From assembly GCF_030253575.1 (NCBI RefSeq), contig NC_080568.1, forward strand, positions 3,526,501 to 3,590,500: a DNA stretch of 64,000 nucleotides, written 5' to 3'. Shown here piece by piece: positions 36,150 through 52,101 of this stretch; position 1 is the stretch's first letter; every line of letters starts with the position of its first letter. The translations under genes were made by a program, and so were the position numbers. The stretch is from Rhododendron vialii (taxonomy: Eukaryota > Streptophyta > Magnoliopsida > Ericales > Ericaceae). The notes below the pieces were generated by a model. That model made no database searches. It was given only the letters and a program-made list of their open reading frames with translations, and was not told where the DNA came from.

Positions 36150-37890
36150 TCAAAGAATGATCTCAGGGTGCTGTAGCCTGTAGAGCAACTCCGTTCTATA
36201 CCGTCTTGAGCGACCGATTCGGATGTTCATCTCGACAATTGACGGTTTGAATTTTAATCGAGTGATAAATGATTTAGATTTGCATGCACTTAAATTCAAT
36301 CCGAACAATCGATTGCCGAGTAAGCGGAACGGAGGTGCTCTACATTTTCTCATTGACTTTGGCATTCATTATCTATAATCCAATCTTGTGTCACTATCGC
36401 ATTCATTTTCTAGCAACGGACGGTGTAGAGCGGGAGGCCCTCTACAACACCCCAATTCCCCAAACTTTATAACCAAGACAAGAGATGTCACAATCCAAAT
36501 ATTGTTACTACCCCACCGAACCAAATTGCGAAATAAATAAATTCTCTTGGGTTTTTTCTATTACTGTAATTTTAAGTAATTAGGTCAGTCTCTATGTGCA
36601 CTTTAATTAATTTTTTTTTAAAGACAATATCAACCTTTAATAACAGGGTCCTAATTAAAGTCAGAGTGAAACTCTATATGAACCGATTCCAAAAAAGTTG
36701 ATTACAGTTAAGAGGTTTCAACTTGAGCCTTTCTGAAAGTGCAAATTTCTAAGGCCTTGACCACCGGGCAAACTCGTTGGGATCAATATTTCTGTATTGT
36801 GACTTTAATTTTAAGTTGTATCTCTAATCGAATCAATTGTGATGTAAGTTTGTGAACTATTTTTCTTTCTTTAACAAGTTAAAAACGAACCTGGACATGG
36901 GTTTGTGAACTAATGCTTCGTTCCTTCTCGGATTCAAATGAACCTAGACATGGGTTTGTCCAGGTACCTCCCCAAAGAGTAAAGATAGAGAGAGGGGTTC
37001 GGTTTGGTGTTTTTAAAAAAAAATAAAGAAACAATATTTTTTGTGGAATAGTTTTAATATAGAGAGCCTGATGTAGTAGACATTTCGAAAGTGAGTAGCT
37101 AAAATAATAATGTGACTTTTTAAGATATAAATTGGTCCAAAATGCAGAGAGACTGATGCAAATGCTACAATGAAGGCTTTGAGCTAACCCCATGTTCTCT
37201 TCGTATATATAGATAATGGATGTGTATTGTGTAGAGGCGAAGTGTACTGTTGAGCTGAGAGTGTGGTGAGGCAGTGAGAGAAGTAGAGAACCTAGACTCA
37301 TGAGAGAGGTCTTGTAAGAAGTGTTTGAGTAGAGATATGACATTTACTCTCGCTCCGCTCCAGCTCAATCCTCGCTCGAGGCTCCTGCTCATTATACTTG
37401 CTCTCGCAAATTTGAATACTGTAATTTGTTATGTTTTCGAGAGGCACTTACATGCTTTCACTCATGCTTGCATATAAGTGACTTTGCATATACTATGTAT
37501 GCATTTTATATCTTTTACTTTTGTACAGGGAATTGAACACCCCTTGTGGTGTTAACCTCAATTTTGAGATTGACTCACACTGGTTTTTTCCAAACTACTC
37601 CTTCAATTATCTAAAGAAACTGCCAAGAAGGAAGAAAAAAAACTTCTAACCCCAAATTTCTTTCTCCCCTTTTTTTCTACTTTTACATCACATATACAAG
37701 ATTTTTCTCTTTTTTTCATCTTTTGCAAGGGTTTGCACATGCACACACCAAAGGGCATCTAGGTACTATTTCACCTCATTTTGATGCATGTGATCGTCAA
37801 TTTTGAGGCTCTTTCACACTTTAGTTTCCAAAAAATCAAAACCGACACCCTAAATTTTACCTCACTTTTTTACGCAAAATGCACACGCAC
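36150..37890. other. spacer between the two GT47 first exons
   Basis: No GT47 exons 2-4 were found here, although the duplicated first exon at 37891-38361 would need them. A small inverted pair GTAGAGCAACTCCGTTC / AACGGAGGTGCTCTAC (about 36179-36345) looks like another MITE. An open frame at 36879-37343 has no recognisable protein character. Confidence 0.5.
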
Positions 37891-38361
37891 CTGTAATTGG
37901 CGATCAATCTCAGTAGCCGGATTGGTCATGTCACGCCCATACTTATTAAAACTCAACGACGAAAAAAACGGCACAAAGAACACGTCGGCCAAATTTGGGT
38001 CCAAAACCCTAATTGCCTCTCGGGTCGGGTTCTCCCCTTCACTCAACAATGAGGCCATCATCCAGTACTCCACACTGTGCTGCTTCCCTAGCCCTAAATT
38101 CCTCGGCCACGTCGGCAGATCCCGCCACGTCATTGGAGTCTCATTGGATCTCCGGAGACTTAACATTCCGACGTTAAACCGGCGGGGGAGATCGTACATG
38201 TAGACCTTGAGCGGAGAGTCGGTGCAGCAGGGTTCAGAAGTGACGTTTAAGAGTGGGAAGAAATGCGACCTGAGGTCAACCGTTTCGATGAAGATGGAGT
38301 AGGTGAGGGTGAGGATCACGATGGATAGGAGGGAGAACATTGTTTTTCCAAGTACTTTCAT
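37891..38361 (-). pseudogene. orphan duplicate of GT47 exon 1
   Basis: 157 codons starting MKVLGKTMFSLLSIVILTLT, closely similar to exon 1 of the gene at 30595-35537 and ending at the same residue (EIDRQLQ) before a GT donor (GTGCGTG). Signal anchor, [13 protein letters not shown] and [15 protein letters not shown] are intact and the frame is uninterrupted. No matching exons 2-4 exist between it and the downstream gene, so alone it is a gene fragment. Since both first exons end in phase 0, transcripts from here could splice onto exon 2 at 32929, making it an alternative first exon. That is inference; the fragment view is the default. Confidence 0.75.
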
Positions 38362-39369
38362 TTTTCTCTCTCTCTTCTCTGGACATTCTTTGCTTCTCTC
38401 CCTACATTGATACACATACATTAGTGCCATGTACCTGTTTTTTTTTTTCCCTGCAAAAGAAAAGATTCGGAGACAAGAATCCAAAAATATTGGCTGGATA
38501 GTTAGTTAAGGATTTACTCTCGCACAAGGTCTCAGGTGATTCTTGAGACTATCTCATTTGATAGTAAATATGAGAAAAATGCGCGTGGACGCAAACTGAC
38601 CCGACACACTTTTCATTACGCAAAAAACCAAAAAGGAGTAGGAGACAAAGAAAGGAATTGTGAGATAATAATGAATGAAAAGGGTGAAAGAAGATTGAAT
38701 GATAAGGAAAGGATTACGTGCCGTTGGATTTATATACTTTTTAGTCAAATCAAGAGGTTGAGAGCTGCCTCACGCAAATATATTCCTAAAGCCATTAACC
38801 AAATTGTCACCCTCATTTTATCTTTTTGGATCGTTAAATTGTCACATTCCAAATAACGAAATTATACCAACAAGCCAAAATTGAAAATTTGATAAAGATT
38901 CTCGTGTTACTAATATTTATGATTCTATATTTGTTTTTGTTATAATGTAAGTACCTTAGCTCTTCGTTCCGATTGGTGAATTTGTTTTAAAATACAATTA
39001 AGCTTAAAAATTCGTCGGTGATCTAATTAAAAATGCACCAATGGGTAAAAAAACCTGCTTAAATTTGTGGTCAATTCTCTTGTTACATTATGTACGTAAG
39101 ATTATCCAAATCTTCAATGTGTTTGGCATGCTTGGTTTTTTCAAACTATGTGACATCATCGAAAACATTACTATTATATAGTTTAAAATTTATGTAGGTG
39201 TAACTAACATGACTTGATTCCGAGGGGTTGGCTGGGTGGTTTTAATTTGGAATTTAGGTTGTGTTCATTTTGGGTTTTGAGGAAAATTTTTGGAGTAATG
39301 AGTGGAGAGAGGTAGATAGAAAAATGAAAGTAAAAATCGAAGAGAAATTTATTGGGAACCATGCGCAGA
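38362..39369. other. upstream region of the orphan exon; intergenic
   Basis: Contains the duplicated promoter block at 38690-38760. Beyond that, AT-rich sequence with no gene recognised. Confidence 0.45.
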
Positions 39370-39556
39370 GAGAAAAATTTAGATCTAGATACCCAAATCG
39401 AATATGATCTAAGGTTTCGGGTTTGATTCTCCTTACACGCAACTCTTGGAGCCATCTCACCCCCACGCATAAGCGTTTGAAACAGCTATGGGAAGGACTG
39501 TAAGGATTAATTCGAGATGCGCGCAAGTTGACCTGGGACATCATGCATTCCCAAAA
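39370..39556 (+). mobile_element. SINE-like element (probable)
   Basis: GGTTTCGGGTTTGATTCTCC resembles a Pol III B box, followed by GATGCGCGCAAGTTGACCTG and GGGACATCATGCATTCCC and an A-run (39552-39559). The GTGCGCGCAAGCTGGCCCGGACA-like tail is one I associate with plant SINEs. A box not clear. Confidence 0.45.
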
Positions 39557-39814
39557 AAAACATGACTTGGTCCTGTATGATACGTTATTGCATCAGACTA
39601 ATATTCCGCGACACAGTGGAGTATTGTGCATTAACATACAATTTTTGTATGAGCGTTGACAAAACACTTCTATACAGGAAGACAAATAATACTACTCCTA
39701 TGTTTTTATCTTTTCTCAAATTTGTCTTATTGACCTCTCAAAAGTATATATACTATATAAAGGTTGCCAAAAAAATTAGTCTTAATTTGTACATTAATCT
39801 AGATTAATTTTAGG

Positions 39815-40085
39815 GGTGAGAAACTAGGCAAACGAGCCGGTCTCAAATGTGCTTTAATCAAGCTAAACACGAGCCGATCTTGAAGAGCTTGCATTTTTCA
39901 TACTCCGTATCGTAAGCCGAACGAGCCGAATGGTAGCTTGCTTGAGCTAGCTTGGTTTGAAATCTTAACGAGCTTTCATATAATGTGCAAGCTTAATTTG
40001 TTTGTGTAACAAATCAATCTTGAGTAAGCTTTTAACGACTGAAACACGAGCTCAAACTCGAATAGCTTTGTTCATTTGACAGATG
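39815..40085. repeat. diverged ACGAGCC-type repeat
   Basis: GGCAAACGAGCCGGTCTC, ATCGTAAGCCGAACGAGCCG and GAGCTAGCTTGG words. Resembles 41850-42170 in RPL17 intron 2 more than the hAT palindrome at 59364. Confidence 0.5.
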
Positions 40086-40691
40086 ATGATAACCCAGTTC
40101 AATTTTTTATGACAAAATGAGAACATCCTTTATATAAAAACAGTATAAAATACATGAGAGTTCAACAAAAATTTCATCATTAAGATAACATACCAAAAGC
40201 AAATAAGGATAAACGTTACTTTCCCATCACCCACCAAGCAAGAGCCTCCACCAACAACTCTTGACAAAACATTAGCAACCTCCTTCAAAAAGTCTCGAAC
40301 TAAAAGGAAATGAGGAATCAACAAGAACTCCTATACATGTCGAAAGTAGATGAAGGGTCCACTTCGAATGAAGCCACTATGACTTGCAGAGAGGAAGGAA
40401 GATGTCACAACCACGTCGAAATAATAAAATATAGAAATCACTAACCGCAATCGAGATAACGTTGCTGAGAGACTTGAAAAAAATATGGTTTATTGCAACT
40501 GTCTTCGATTACGTGCTCATGGTTAATTGATTTACGATCATTTTCATTGTATACCCATAGATGATCATGATCAATGCAAAATTTGAGAGGGCTCAAGAAA
40601 GGAAAGTGTTACATTTGGTTATTTTCCTCGTATAAAAGGTCATTTGGTTATTTTCCTCGTATAAAAGGTCCTCTTCGGTTATGAGATTAAA

Positions 40692-40692
<1 letters not shown>

Positions 40693-40781
<89 letters not shown>
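40693..40781. repeat. (CT)n microsatellite
   Basis: An almost pure CT run of about 43 units. Confidence 0.95.
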
Positions 40782-40783
<2 letters not shown>

Positions 40784-41339
40784 GGTAAGTACAAATAAAA
40801 TAAGAATCATTAACCGCAATCCAGATAAAGTTGTTGAGGGGCTTGAAAAAGATATGGTTTCATTATCCATCTAACTCTTGCTTTTTCGGATTCATTAGTT
40901 GAACCCATTCACTTCGTATAAGCTTATATCCAGAATCTCAATCATGTAAAAAATCACATTTGTCGGATACACATATATAGAGTAATTATGAAACACATCT
41001 ACCTTGGGCAAAAAAAACAGAATGATGCACTCGACCAAAACCAATTTATTTCAAGAAAAACCGTGTTAGGATTAACTCAATCTGTGGCGTAATTGTAGTT
41101 CTCGACGAGCTCCACAAGGTCAACGGGCCTTTTTTATCATCAAAATGGATCCCGGATGTACCCAAACACTAAAAAAATTGAACTGGCCCAGTTAAATCTC
41201 CAAGATAGTTGAATCGAGCCTACAACAAAATCTCCCGAAATGGAGAAAGGACCCCCTCCCTTTCTTTATTGGGCTCAAGAAAACAAGTGACAAGGCCGGA
41301 AGGTAGGTTCATTCGGTTTTCGAAGCCCGTGGGTCGAAA

Positions 41340-41425
41340 AAACAACTCATGGGCCGTAAAAAGCCCAGCCCATCGAACGAGCTCTCAAAAAATTAGGGTT
41401 TAATCCTTGCTACATTTATAAAACC
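41340..41425 (+). promoter_or_regulatory. RPL17 promoter: site II elements, telo-box and TATA
   Basis: TGGGCC (41350-41355) and two AGCCCA (41362-41367, 41367-41372) are site II elements; TTAGGGTTT (41393-41401) is a telo-box in reverse orientation; TTTATAAAA near 41415 is the TATA box. This combination is characteristic of plant ribosomal protein genes. A further GGGCC word lies near 41128-41132. Confidence 0.8.
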
Positions 41426-41486
41426 AAGTACTGCTTGAACCATCAGCGTAGTACTCCGGGCTCGTATTGGCGCAGAAGCAGCTACC

Positions 41487-45448
<3,962 letters not shown>

Positions 45449-45776
45449 ACGGCTTTGACAAGATTAGCAGTTGAAGTTTTTCCGAGTCTTTTCACAGCTC
45501 GTCTATCAGTTCTTTGGAAGACATTTGTTCCTTTTTGTTGAGTTGATCTTTTACTTTTTTGAGCGTCTGGATCCCTTGTTTTGTTACCTGAAAAGTGATT
45601 TTTGTTGTAGACTTTTGGAGGAAAAAGAGTACAGTTATTTTGCGAGCAATGCTCTTTGAAAATGCTGTATGTTTTTGTTGTTTCAATGGAGAACGAGTAT
45701 TGAAAATGAAAGGTTGTGCGGTGTTCCAAGAGAAAGGGGCTGCTTGTGTTATCGTTTGTCATGTGGTGCAAGAATG

Positions 45777-46205
45777 GGAGGAGGCGGGCTAGCTGCTGTC
45801 CCTTTTAAGGGGCAGCAGCCTGCTGTCCCGGCTGAGCAGGACCCGCTCTGGTCTTGTTCCAATGATTGGAAATGTTCGCTTCATAGAGATCGTCGAGTAG
45901 AACAAGTGTACCAAAAATCAGCTTAATCGGAAATCATTAAATATCTGATCGGAACATTTTTATCTTGAAAAGAATGAATCCAAAACATTGGATTAAATCC
46001 AGTGGAACCCATTATTATCAAGTTATATGTATTCCGATCAGACACTTAATAATATCTGATTGAGCTGATTTTTGATACACTTGTTCTGTTCGACGAGCTT
46101 TACGAAGTGAACGTTTTTTATCATCAGAATGAGACTGGAGCAAGCCCCGCTTGGTTAGGACAACAAGCTGCTGCCCCTTAAAAGGACAACAGCTCTCCCG
46201 CCTCC
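45777..46205. mobile_element. Mutator-type MITE downstream of RPL17
   Basis: 429 bp palindrome flanked by the perfect 9 bp direct repeat GCAAGAATG (45768-45776, 46206-46214), the usual target size of Mutator-like elements. Ends GGAGGAGGCGGGCTAGCTG and the complement of GGAGGCGGGAGAGCTG, with CCTTTTAAGGGGCAGCAGC mirrored inside. It begins 328 bp after the RPL17 stop codon, possibly in the 3' UTR. Confidence 0.85.
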
Positions 46206-47090
46206 GCAAGAATGTTCCCCACTAGAAATGGGAGACCCATTGTCGAGTATGGACGGGTTCAAATGAGTCAATACTCATGCTATCCCCTAACGGCTTGTTT
46301 GGATGCCGGATTTGTGAAGCGCCCGAATTTTATCTGTAGCTTCTCCTCATCTCCGGTGTTTAGGAGGGCAAAAGCACACCCGGATTTGCTTCCTGGATTT
46401 GGCGAGATGGGATTACAAATTGTCCTTTAGGTGGATTAGCCAACGACAGGGGTGAAGAGGGGTGGTGGTTGACCCTTCTACCCTTGAAATCTCTCTTTCA
46501 CAAATACCAAATCAGACCACCCAAAAAATTCTCCAAGTCCAATTGCAGAAATTTTTCATCTTGAAAACCCTAAAAAAATGGAAACCTTACCTAATCAGAA
46601 AATTTTGAACTCCATTCGCTGGATTGTGAGACAATTGAATTCGCCAGAGACATTAACATTAACAACTGTAGCAGTTGCCGTCGATGAAGAAAGAAACAGC
46701 TGGACGCTGGCTGGAGAAGATGCATTGTAACCCAAAAGGGCCAAAACGACTGGACGCTGTGAGATGTGTTGTAGCTGAAATGATTGGTTGAGAGAGAGAG
46801 AGACAGGTGGACGCGAAGATGGAGAGGAAGATGAACCGGTGGTCGTTGTTTACAAGAGATGAGAGAAAATTATATGGTGTAACACATGTTCAATACACAC
46901 CTTCCCAAACTTGGATCCAAAAATATAAAAAAAAAACATTCTCAAACTGTGGGCAATTAAAGTATGAGGGTAATTAAGTCTTTTGATAACTTATTCCATC
47001 ATATCCACCTTCCATATCATCCTTCTCAAACAATTATCTAAATACCTCATTATAAATCCACCATTCTTAAGCGGTGAGACCACATGTTAA
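46206..47090. other. spacer, possible outer MITE end
   Basis: GGCTTGTTTGGATGCCGGAT (about 46292) loosely mirrors CCTCCGTCCAAACGGACC (about 47608-47625), suggesting an old DNA transposon interrupted by the MITE at 47091-47543. No gene. Confidence 0.35.
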
Positions 47091-47543
47091 GAAACTTTCG
47101 ATATACCAGGGATACTAAATCTCATGGTATCCCTTGCGGTCCGTTTCTCATTTTTCGGTCATTTTTCGTTCACATTTGGATGATCGGCTCCGTTCATTTT
47201 GTATAGTTCTGTGAGGACCATAATCATACCCAAAAATTGTGTTCGTCGGACTTTATTTAATACATAATCGGCACACGTGAAAATTAAAGAAAATCAAAAC
47301 TAAGTCCAAAAACACACTAAATCAAAACCCAATTTTAGTTTTTTTGCGATTTTCACTTGTGTCGATCATGTATCAAATAAAGTCCGATGAACACAATTTT
47401 TTGAAAGATTATAGTCTTTGCCAAATTCTACAAAATGAACGGAGCCGATCATCCAAATGTGATCGGAAAATGGCCGAAAAATGAGAAACGGACCGGAAGG
47501 GATACCATAGGGCTTGGTATCCCCGGTATACCTAAAAGTTTCT
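47091..47543. mobile_element. palindromic MITE
   Basis: Ends GAAACTTTCGATATACC and the complement of GAAACTTTTAGGTATACC; ATTTGGATGATCGGCTCCGT and ACGGAGCCGATCATCCAAAT are mirrored inside, as are long AT-rich arms. About 453 bp. No exact target duplication seen. Confidence 0.75.
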
Positions 47544-47741
47544 CCACCCATCATTACATATACACTCTCAAATTCACCTTCACTTTATATCCATTCAAAA
47601 CGAATCCTCCGTCCAAACGGACCGTAAGAGACAGCAGGGTCCCCTGGCTTGATCAACTTCACACCCAATGATTTGAGTTGGCCGTTTTGTACGCCTTGAT
47701 GCGTGAGCTGCGTAAGTGTATTGCATTTATTTTTAAAATAA

Positions 47742-48065
47742 GGCAGTTTTTTTATGAACTTAACTTAAATTTGAAAATTTGTTTTTATTTAAATTTTTTT
47801 TATTAATTCGCCTCAACGAGAGGAATTAAAAAATTTTACTTTTCCCTTTGTATTTCGAGAAATAACCATTTTTTAACGCAAAAAGTGACCCTTTTTTTTT
47901 TGCTAAAAAATGGTTATTTCTTTAAATACTTGCGTAAAAAAAATTTACTTTTCCGATTTCTCTTGTCGTAACCCACAAAAATTTGGCTTAAAACTAACAA
48001 ATACAAAAAATATTTAAATAAGGACAAAATTCTCAAATTTAAGTTAAGTTCATAAGAACGCAGCC
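47742..48065. mobile_element. Tourist-like MITE (TAA target)
   Basis: 324 bp, flanked by TAA (47739-47741, 48066-48068). Arms ATGAACTTAACTTAAATTTG and its complement, and AAAATGGTTATTTCT mirrored inside. Confidence 0.8.
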
Positions 48066-48159
48066 TAATACACTGTTAGACTTTAATTGTCAATTAATCT
48101 CAAAATAAACTTGTGTAAAAAGAGGAAAAAGAAGTAAAAATTACTCGAGGAAAAAATGT

Positions 48160-48543
48160 AGAGTCCTGCTATACACACAGACAATCGTGCACAGATTGTG
48201 CACAGATTTTGTTGTGGGGCCCACCACGGGTCCTACACAAATCATCCGAGCCGTTCATTAAATGTAAAATATTTTTTTGAGAGTCCCCGTAAAAAATAAG
48301 CTCAATCTGATACCTATAGGTGCTTCATCCAACCATCTAACTTTTCATTCAGATTTCCGGATAATAAAAAGTTATATGGTTGGATCGAGTACTTATAGGT
48401 ATCGGATTGCGCTTATTTTTTTTATGGAGACCCTTGAAAAAATGTTTTACATTTAATGAACGGCTCGGATGATTTGTGTGGGACCCGTGGTGGGCCCCAC
48501 AATAAAATCTGTGCACAGATTGTATGTGTGTGTAGACTTTCTG
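48160..48543. mobile_element. palindromic MITE, family 1, copy 3
   Basis: Best preserved family member: GCACAGATTTTGTTGTGGGG on the left and the complement on the right, GTTCATTAAATGTAAAATA mirrored inside. The right end reads GTAGACTTTCTG. Relatives at 15484 and 35783. Confidence 0.8.
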
Positions 48544-48574
48544 AAAAATGTAAGATGAAATGTAATCGAAAAAG

Positions 48575-48858
48575 CTAGGGACGCCAAGGAGAAACCGATG
48601 GTGCACCGACCATTTTACGGGGCTGACTCCGGATTTCGCATGGATGATCCGAACTGTTCTTATAAAAAAAAATTTAAAGACCGAGTGAACTTGAGAAAAA
48701 ATCAGCTCAATCCAATATGTGTAGGCGCTCGATTGAGTTGATTTTTCACAAGTCCACTTAATTTTTTATTTTAAAATTATTGAACAACTCGAATCATCCG
48801 CACTGGATTAAAGTGAGCCCCGCTTGACAATAGGTGTTCGTTAGGTGTTCCTAGACCG
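48575..48858. mobile_element. palindromic MITE (diverged)
   Basis: GGATGATCCGAACTGTTC and GAACAACTCGAATCATCC arms mirror each other, with GAGAAAAAATCAGCTCAATCC and GATTGAGTTGATTTTTC inside. Outer ends (GGGACGCC / GGTCTAGG) are poorly matched. Confidence 0.55.
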
Positions 48859-49203
48859 TAGCAGCTCTCGTGCTTAATACTAGTACTGTATCATTTGCTC
48901 TCCATTTTCTCCTCTTCTCTCGAAAACCAAGAACCAAACAGGGGTGGATCCGAGCCCCTTTCTTTCTCCTCTTTGACAAATCGGACATCGTCTTCTATCC
49001 GGTGAACCAGGCAAGTCTTCTCCTCTTTCTCCTCTCTCTCTCTCTAGCATGTGATGCGCCGATCGACGGATCGAAGTTGAATTTTAGGGCGGCTTCGATA
49101 TTTCAATTCTCGTCGCTCTTTCCATTCTTAGAAACTCAATTCAATTTCTCGTATATGGTGATATAAATCATTCTGATAATTGATAGCCTCTCTCTCTCTC
49201 TAG

Positions 49204-49458
49204 ATGGATTGGCAAGGGCAGAAACTAGCGGAGCAGTGGTTGCAGATCCTGCTGCTGGCTTTCGCTGCGGCGGCGTTCGCAACGGGCTACGCCTTGGGCT
49301 CGTTTGAGACAATGTTTCTAACATACGTCTCGGGAGTAATCATCACTACTCTGATCACCGTTCCCAACTGGCCTTTCTTCAATCGCCGCCCTCTCAAGTG
49401 GCTGGATCCAATCGAAGCCGAAAAACACCCGAAGCCGCAGCAGATAGCTGCTAAGTAG
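49204..49458 (+). CDS. SPCS1: signal peptidase complex subunit 1 (SPC12)
   Basis: An 84-aa single-exon coding region starting MDWQGQKLAEQWLQILLLAF. It matches the family throughout: two membrane segments (about residues 13-32 and 36-55), then TVPNWPFFNRRPLKWLDP and EAEKHPKPQ at the cytosolic C-terminus. SPC12 is a small non-catalytic subunit of the ER signal peptidase complex, which removes signal peptides from secretory proteins. The C-terminus is a few residues shorter than the roughly 90-aa homologues I recall. A pyrimidine tract ending TCTCTAG sits directly before the ATG, so the start codon probably begins the second exon after a 5' UTR intron. Confidence 0.93.
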   Translation: MDWQGQKLAEQWLQILLLAFAAAAFATGYALGSFETMFLTYVSGVIITTLITVPNWPFFNRRPLKWLDPIEAEKHPKPQQIAAK

Positions 49459-49644
49459 TTTGGTTAACTGGATGCATTAGGTATCTGTGTCTTTGCTACT
49501 TCTTTTTTTTGGACTTGTGGATTTTACTTAGATTTACAAGTTTATGCAATGACTGAGGATTAATATCCCCCTTTTACTTGGCTCGAACAAGCTTGTCAAA
49601 TCGTGAATCTAGTCGTGAATCGAAACAACCTGATTATACACAGA

Positions 49645-49915
49645 CTTAGGGCTGGAAACGAGTCGAGTTTTGTTGTGTTCGAGCTCAGCTCGTTTAATAA
49701 ATGAGCCAAAAACTCGAGCTCGAGCTTGGCTCAGCCATAAACGAGTCGAGCCCGAGCCTGATTCATTTACTAAACGAGCCGAGCTTTGGAGTGTTAAGCT
49801 TGGCTCGTTTACTAATTGAGCACAAATCTCTAGCTCGAGCTTAGCTCGATTACTAAACGAGTCGAGCACTGAGCAACTCGGTTCATTTGCAACTCCGTAA
49901 ACAATGAACCGAATC
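49645..49915. mobile_element. GAGCCGAGCTCG-type hAT palindrome
   Basis: Begins TTAGGGCTGGAAACGAGTCGAG, contains repeated CTCGAGCTCGAG and CGAGCCGAGC words, and ends GTTCATTTGCAACTCC. Same family as 59364-59820, diverged. It lies 190 bp downstream of SPCS1. Confidence 0.65.
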
Positions 49916-52028
49916 AAGTCGCGAATTGTAAGAGATTTAATCATAATAGGAAAAGAAATCTATATGCTCATGGATATTAAAGTCTAAAGATTCATTGTAA
50001 AATTGGAACTTGGAAGCTTAGCCTTAATAAAAGAAAAGGTATGCTTTTTGAAAAATGATTACGTAGCCTAGGAGGTAAGTAACTTGCAATATGGCAACAT
50101 ATGAGGGTTGGTTCGAAGCTCTAAGCCCTATAGCTACATTTCTCGAATTCAAGAGTTGTTATCTTTGCATGAATCGTACAGCTCATTATTAAGCCCAATT
50201 GTCATATTCATCAAATGCAAGAGTTGTTATATTTGCGTGAATCGTATAGCTCATCATCGATTCCGTCTGAACCTGGATTCTCACCTATAGATTAATATCG
50301 TTTTCACATGAATCGCAAATCGCGTGATTATGACAACCATGGGCTAGAATGATATCTTTTATTATCCTATGGTTTCTTGTTTATATTGTTCTTCACTTCT
50401 TGTTTGGAGAGTCCTCCTTGGACCTTAGTACTTTTGTATGCCGTATAGAAGGAACGAGAAACAAGTGAAGCAGTTAATTAGTTGCATATTTTGCAATTAT
50501 TCTCACCAAAATGCTAATACCCTACTCGATTGTGTTTTGTTACAAACTCATCAAAACATGGCATATATTTATTCCAAGACAATGAGTTTGGCGGTCCAAA
50601 GTGAACCGCAAAGGTTTCTCCTCTTTATTTCCCTCAAGGTTTGCTTAGCAGGAAAAAAATCAAAGAAACTAAACTAAAAAACTAGAGGGCATCAAGCTTT
50701 TGCAACAGGCACAATTTTTAACATTGGTTATTCCTAAACTTGCGTTTTTAGATAAAGAGTTCTGAAAATAATGCTGTGTTTGATTGTATGTTTATTGCTT
50801 CAAAGAAGTACATTGTATTAATGCAGTACATTTCTACCTGCCCCTGTTGTCCCACAAATTTGGATATGTGGCGTATCGCCTTCCCATTCCCGCTCCCATT
50901 CCTTATATCTGGACAATCTGCACATGGAAAGTGCATTGGTGATGTGACTGTGGAATGAATGCAGTCGCACGAAGAATCTCACTGTTGTTGAGGTCGCATT
51001 GGATTTTGCATTCTGATTGATTGTGGTTGTTTCAAAATCAAATTGAATTGGTTTTTTTGTTGTCCCATTTTATCAGGTTGACTTAACGTTTTTTTTCCCC
51101 TTTGTCAGACTTCTCATTTACATCAATTGCTAGAAAGTGAATTTCTACTTCAGTTTATGAATGAGTTGAGTTTGTTGCTTAAAGTGTCTACCAGTGTGTC
51201 CATATGGCTAGTGCAGTATCTATTCGTCTTGGGTGTTTTATGGCTTTTGTTTCTAGTTGTGCATATCTAGATTCCTTTGTAGATAACATAAAATATACAG
51301 TAACATTTGTGATTTGAATATAACTTATTTGCGACAACGTTCATTCTAATTTCTCAAGGTCGAAGCTTATTGCACACTCTTTGGGAGAGCTCCGATTGCT
51401 GTAGATTCAGTGGTCGATTGCCTTAGGGGTAGTGTTTAGAGATCATATCGTAGGCGGAGACTATTTCATTGTCCTGTGTCTTGCTTTTCATTTCTAATTC
51501 TTGTGGGCGTCTTCAAAATCTTCCCCTAGAAATTTTGGTCACTTATTTTTTTCTAACAGTGTTCAATGGCCAAAATGATGTAAATATGCTCCTAGTTGAT
51601 GGATTTGTTGTTCTTTTTATATTATCCTGTGAAGATTGGAATAATAGATGTGAACTTCATGTGTTAGCTTCTTAGCTGAGGTTATAGAGGAGCACAATTG
51701 ATCGCTTATTTAGAACACACACATAATAGTTGAGTATGAATTTCGCAAAAAAAAAAAAATTTGGAACGGCGAATGAATTTTGCAGTGTGGGAGAGATAAG
51801 TTGAACAGTAGTGGAATTAGAATTTCAACTTGTTCAGGTAGGCCTTAACTGTGCTAGGACTTGTGCCCGGGGTTCTTGCCAATTGTGAAACATAATCTCT
51901 TTTGAAGGAGAATTGGTGTCATTTGACTCATTTCTATTGTCTTTTGGGTGTAGAATGCATTTACACCATGTTTTTGTATCTGAGGTAAACCACCACCTCT
52001 CAAGTACCGGACTGGTTCTACCATAAAT
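49916..52028. other. intergenic, no gene recognised
   Basis: About 2.1 kb of AT-rich sequence. A short duplication (CAAGAGTTGTTAT... TTGCATGAATCGTA..AGCTCAT) occurs around 50150-50255. No supported coding or RNA gene. Confidence 0.45.
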
Positions 52029-52101
52029 GGGATTGTAGCTCAGAGGATTAGAGCGCGTGGCGTCTAACCACGGTGTTGGGCTTTGATCACTTCCTCCTCC
52101 T
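52029..52101 (+). pseudogene. plastid-like tRNA-Arg (ACG) pseudogene
   Basis: TGTAGCTCAGAGGATTAGAGC followed by CGTGGC and AACCACGGTGT matches the D and anticodon arms of plastid trnR-ACG. The anticodon loop reads GTCTAA rather than TACGAA and the T arm has decayed (CTTTGATCACTTCC). It is therefore not functional as read; it is probably a fragment of plastid DNA or an old tRNA-derived copy. Confidence 0.55.

Noticed and set aside
40679-40870. Open frame made of repeated Arg-Glu
   Set aside because: It is only the translation of the (CT)n microsatellite.
46289-47626. A single 1.3 kb DNA transposon with TTTGGATG ends
   Set aside because: The end match is weak and no target duplication was found; noted only as a possibility.
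49609-49944. 111-codon frame downstream of SPCS1
   Set aside because: Translation of the GAGCCGAGCTCG-type palindromic repeat.
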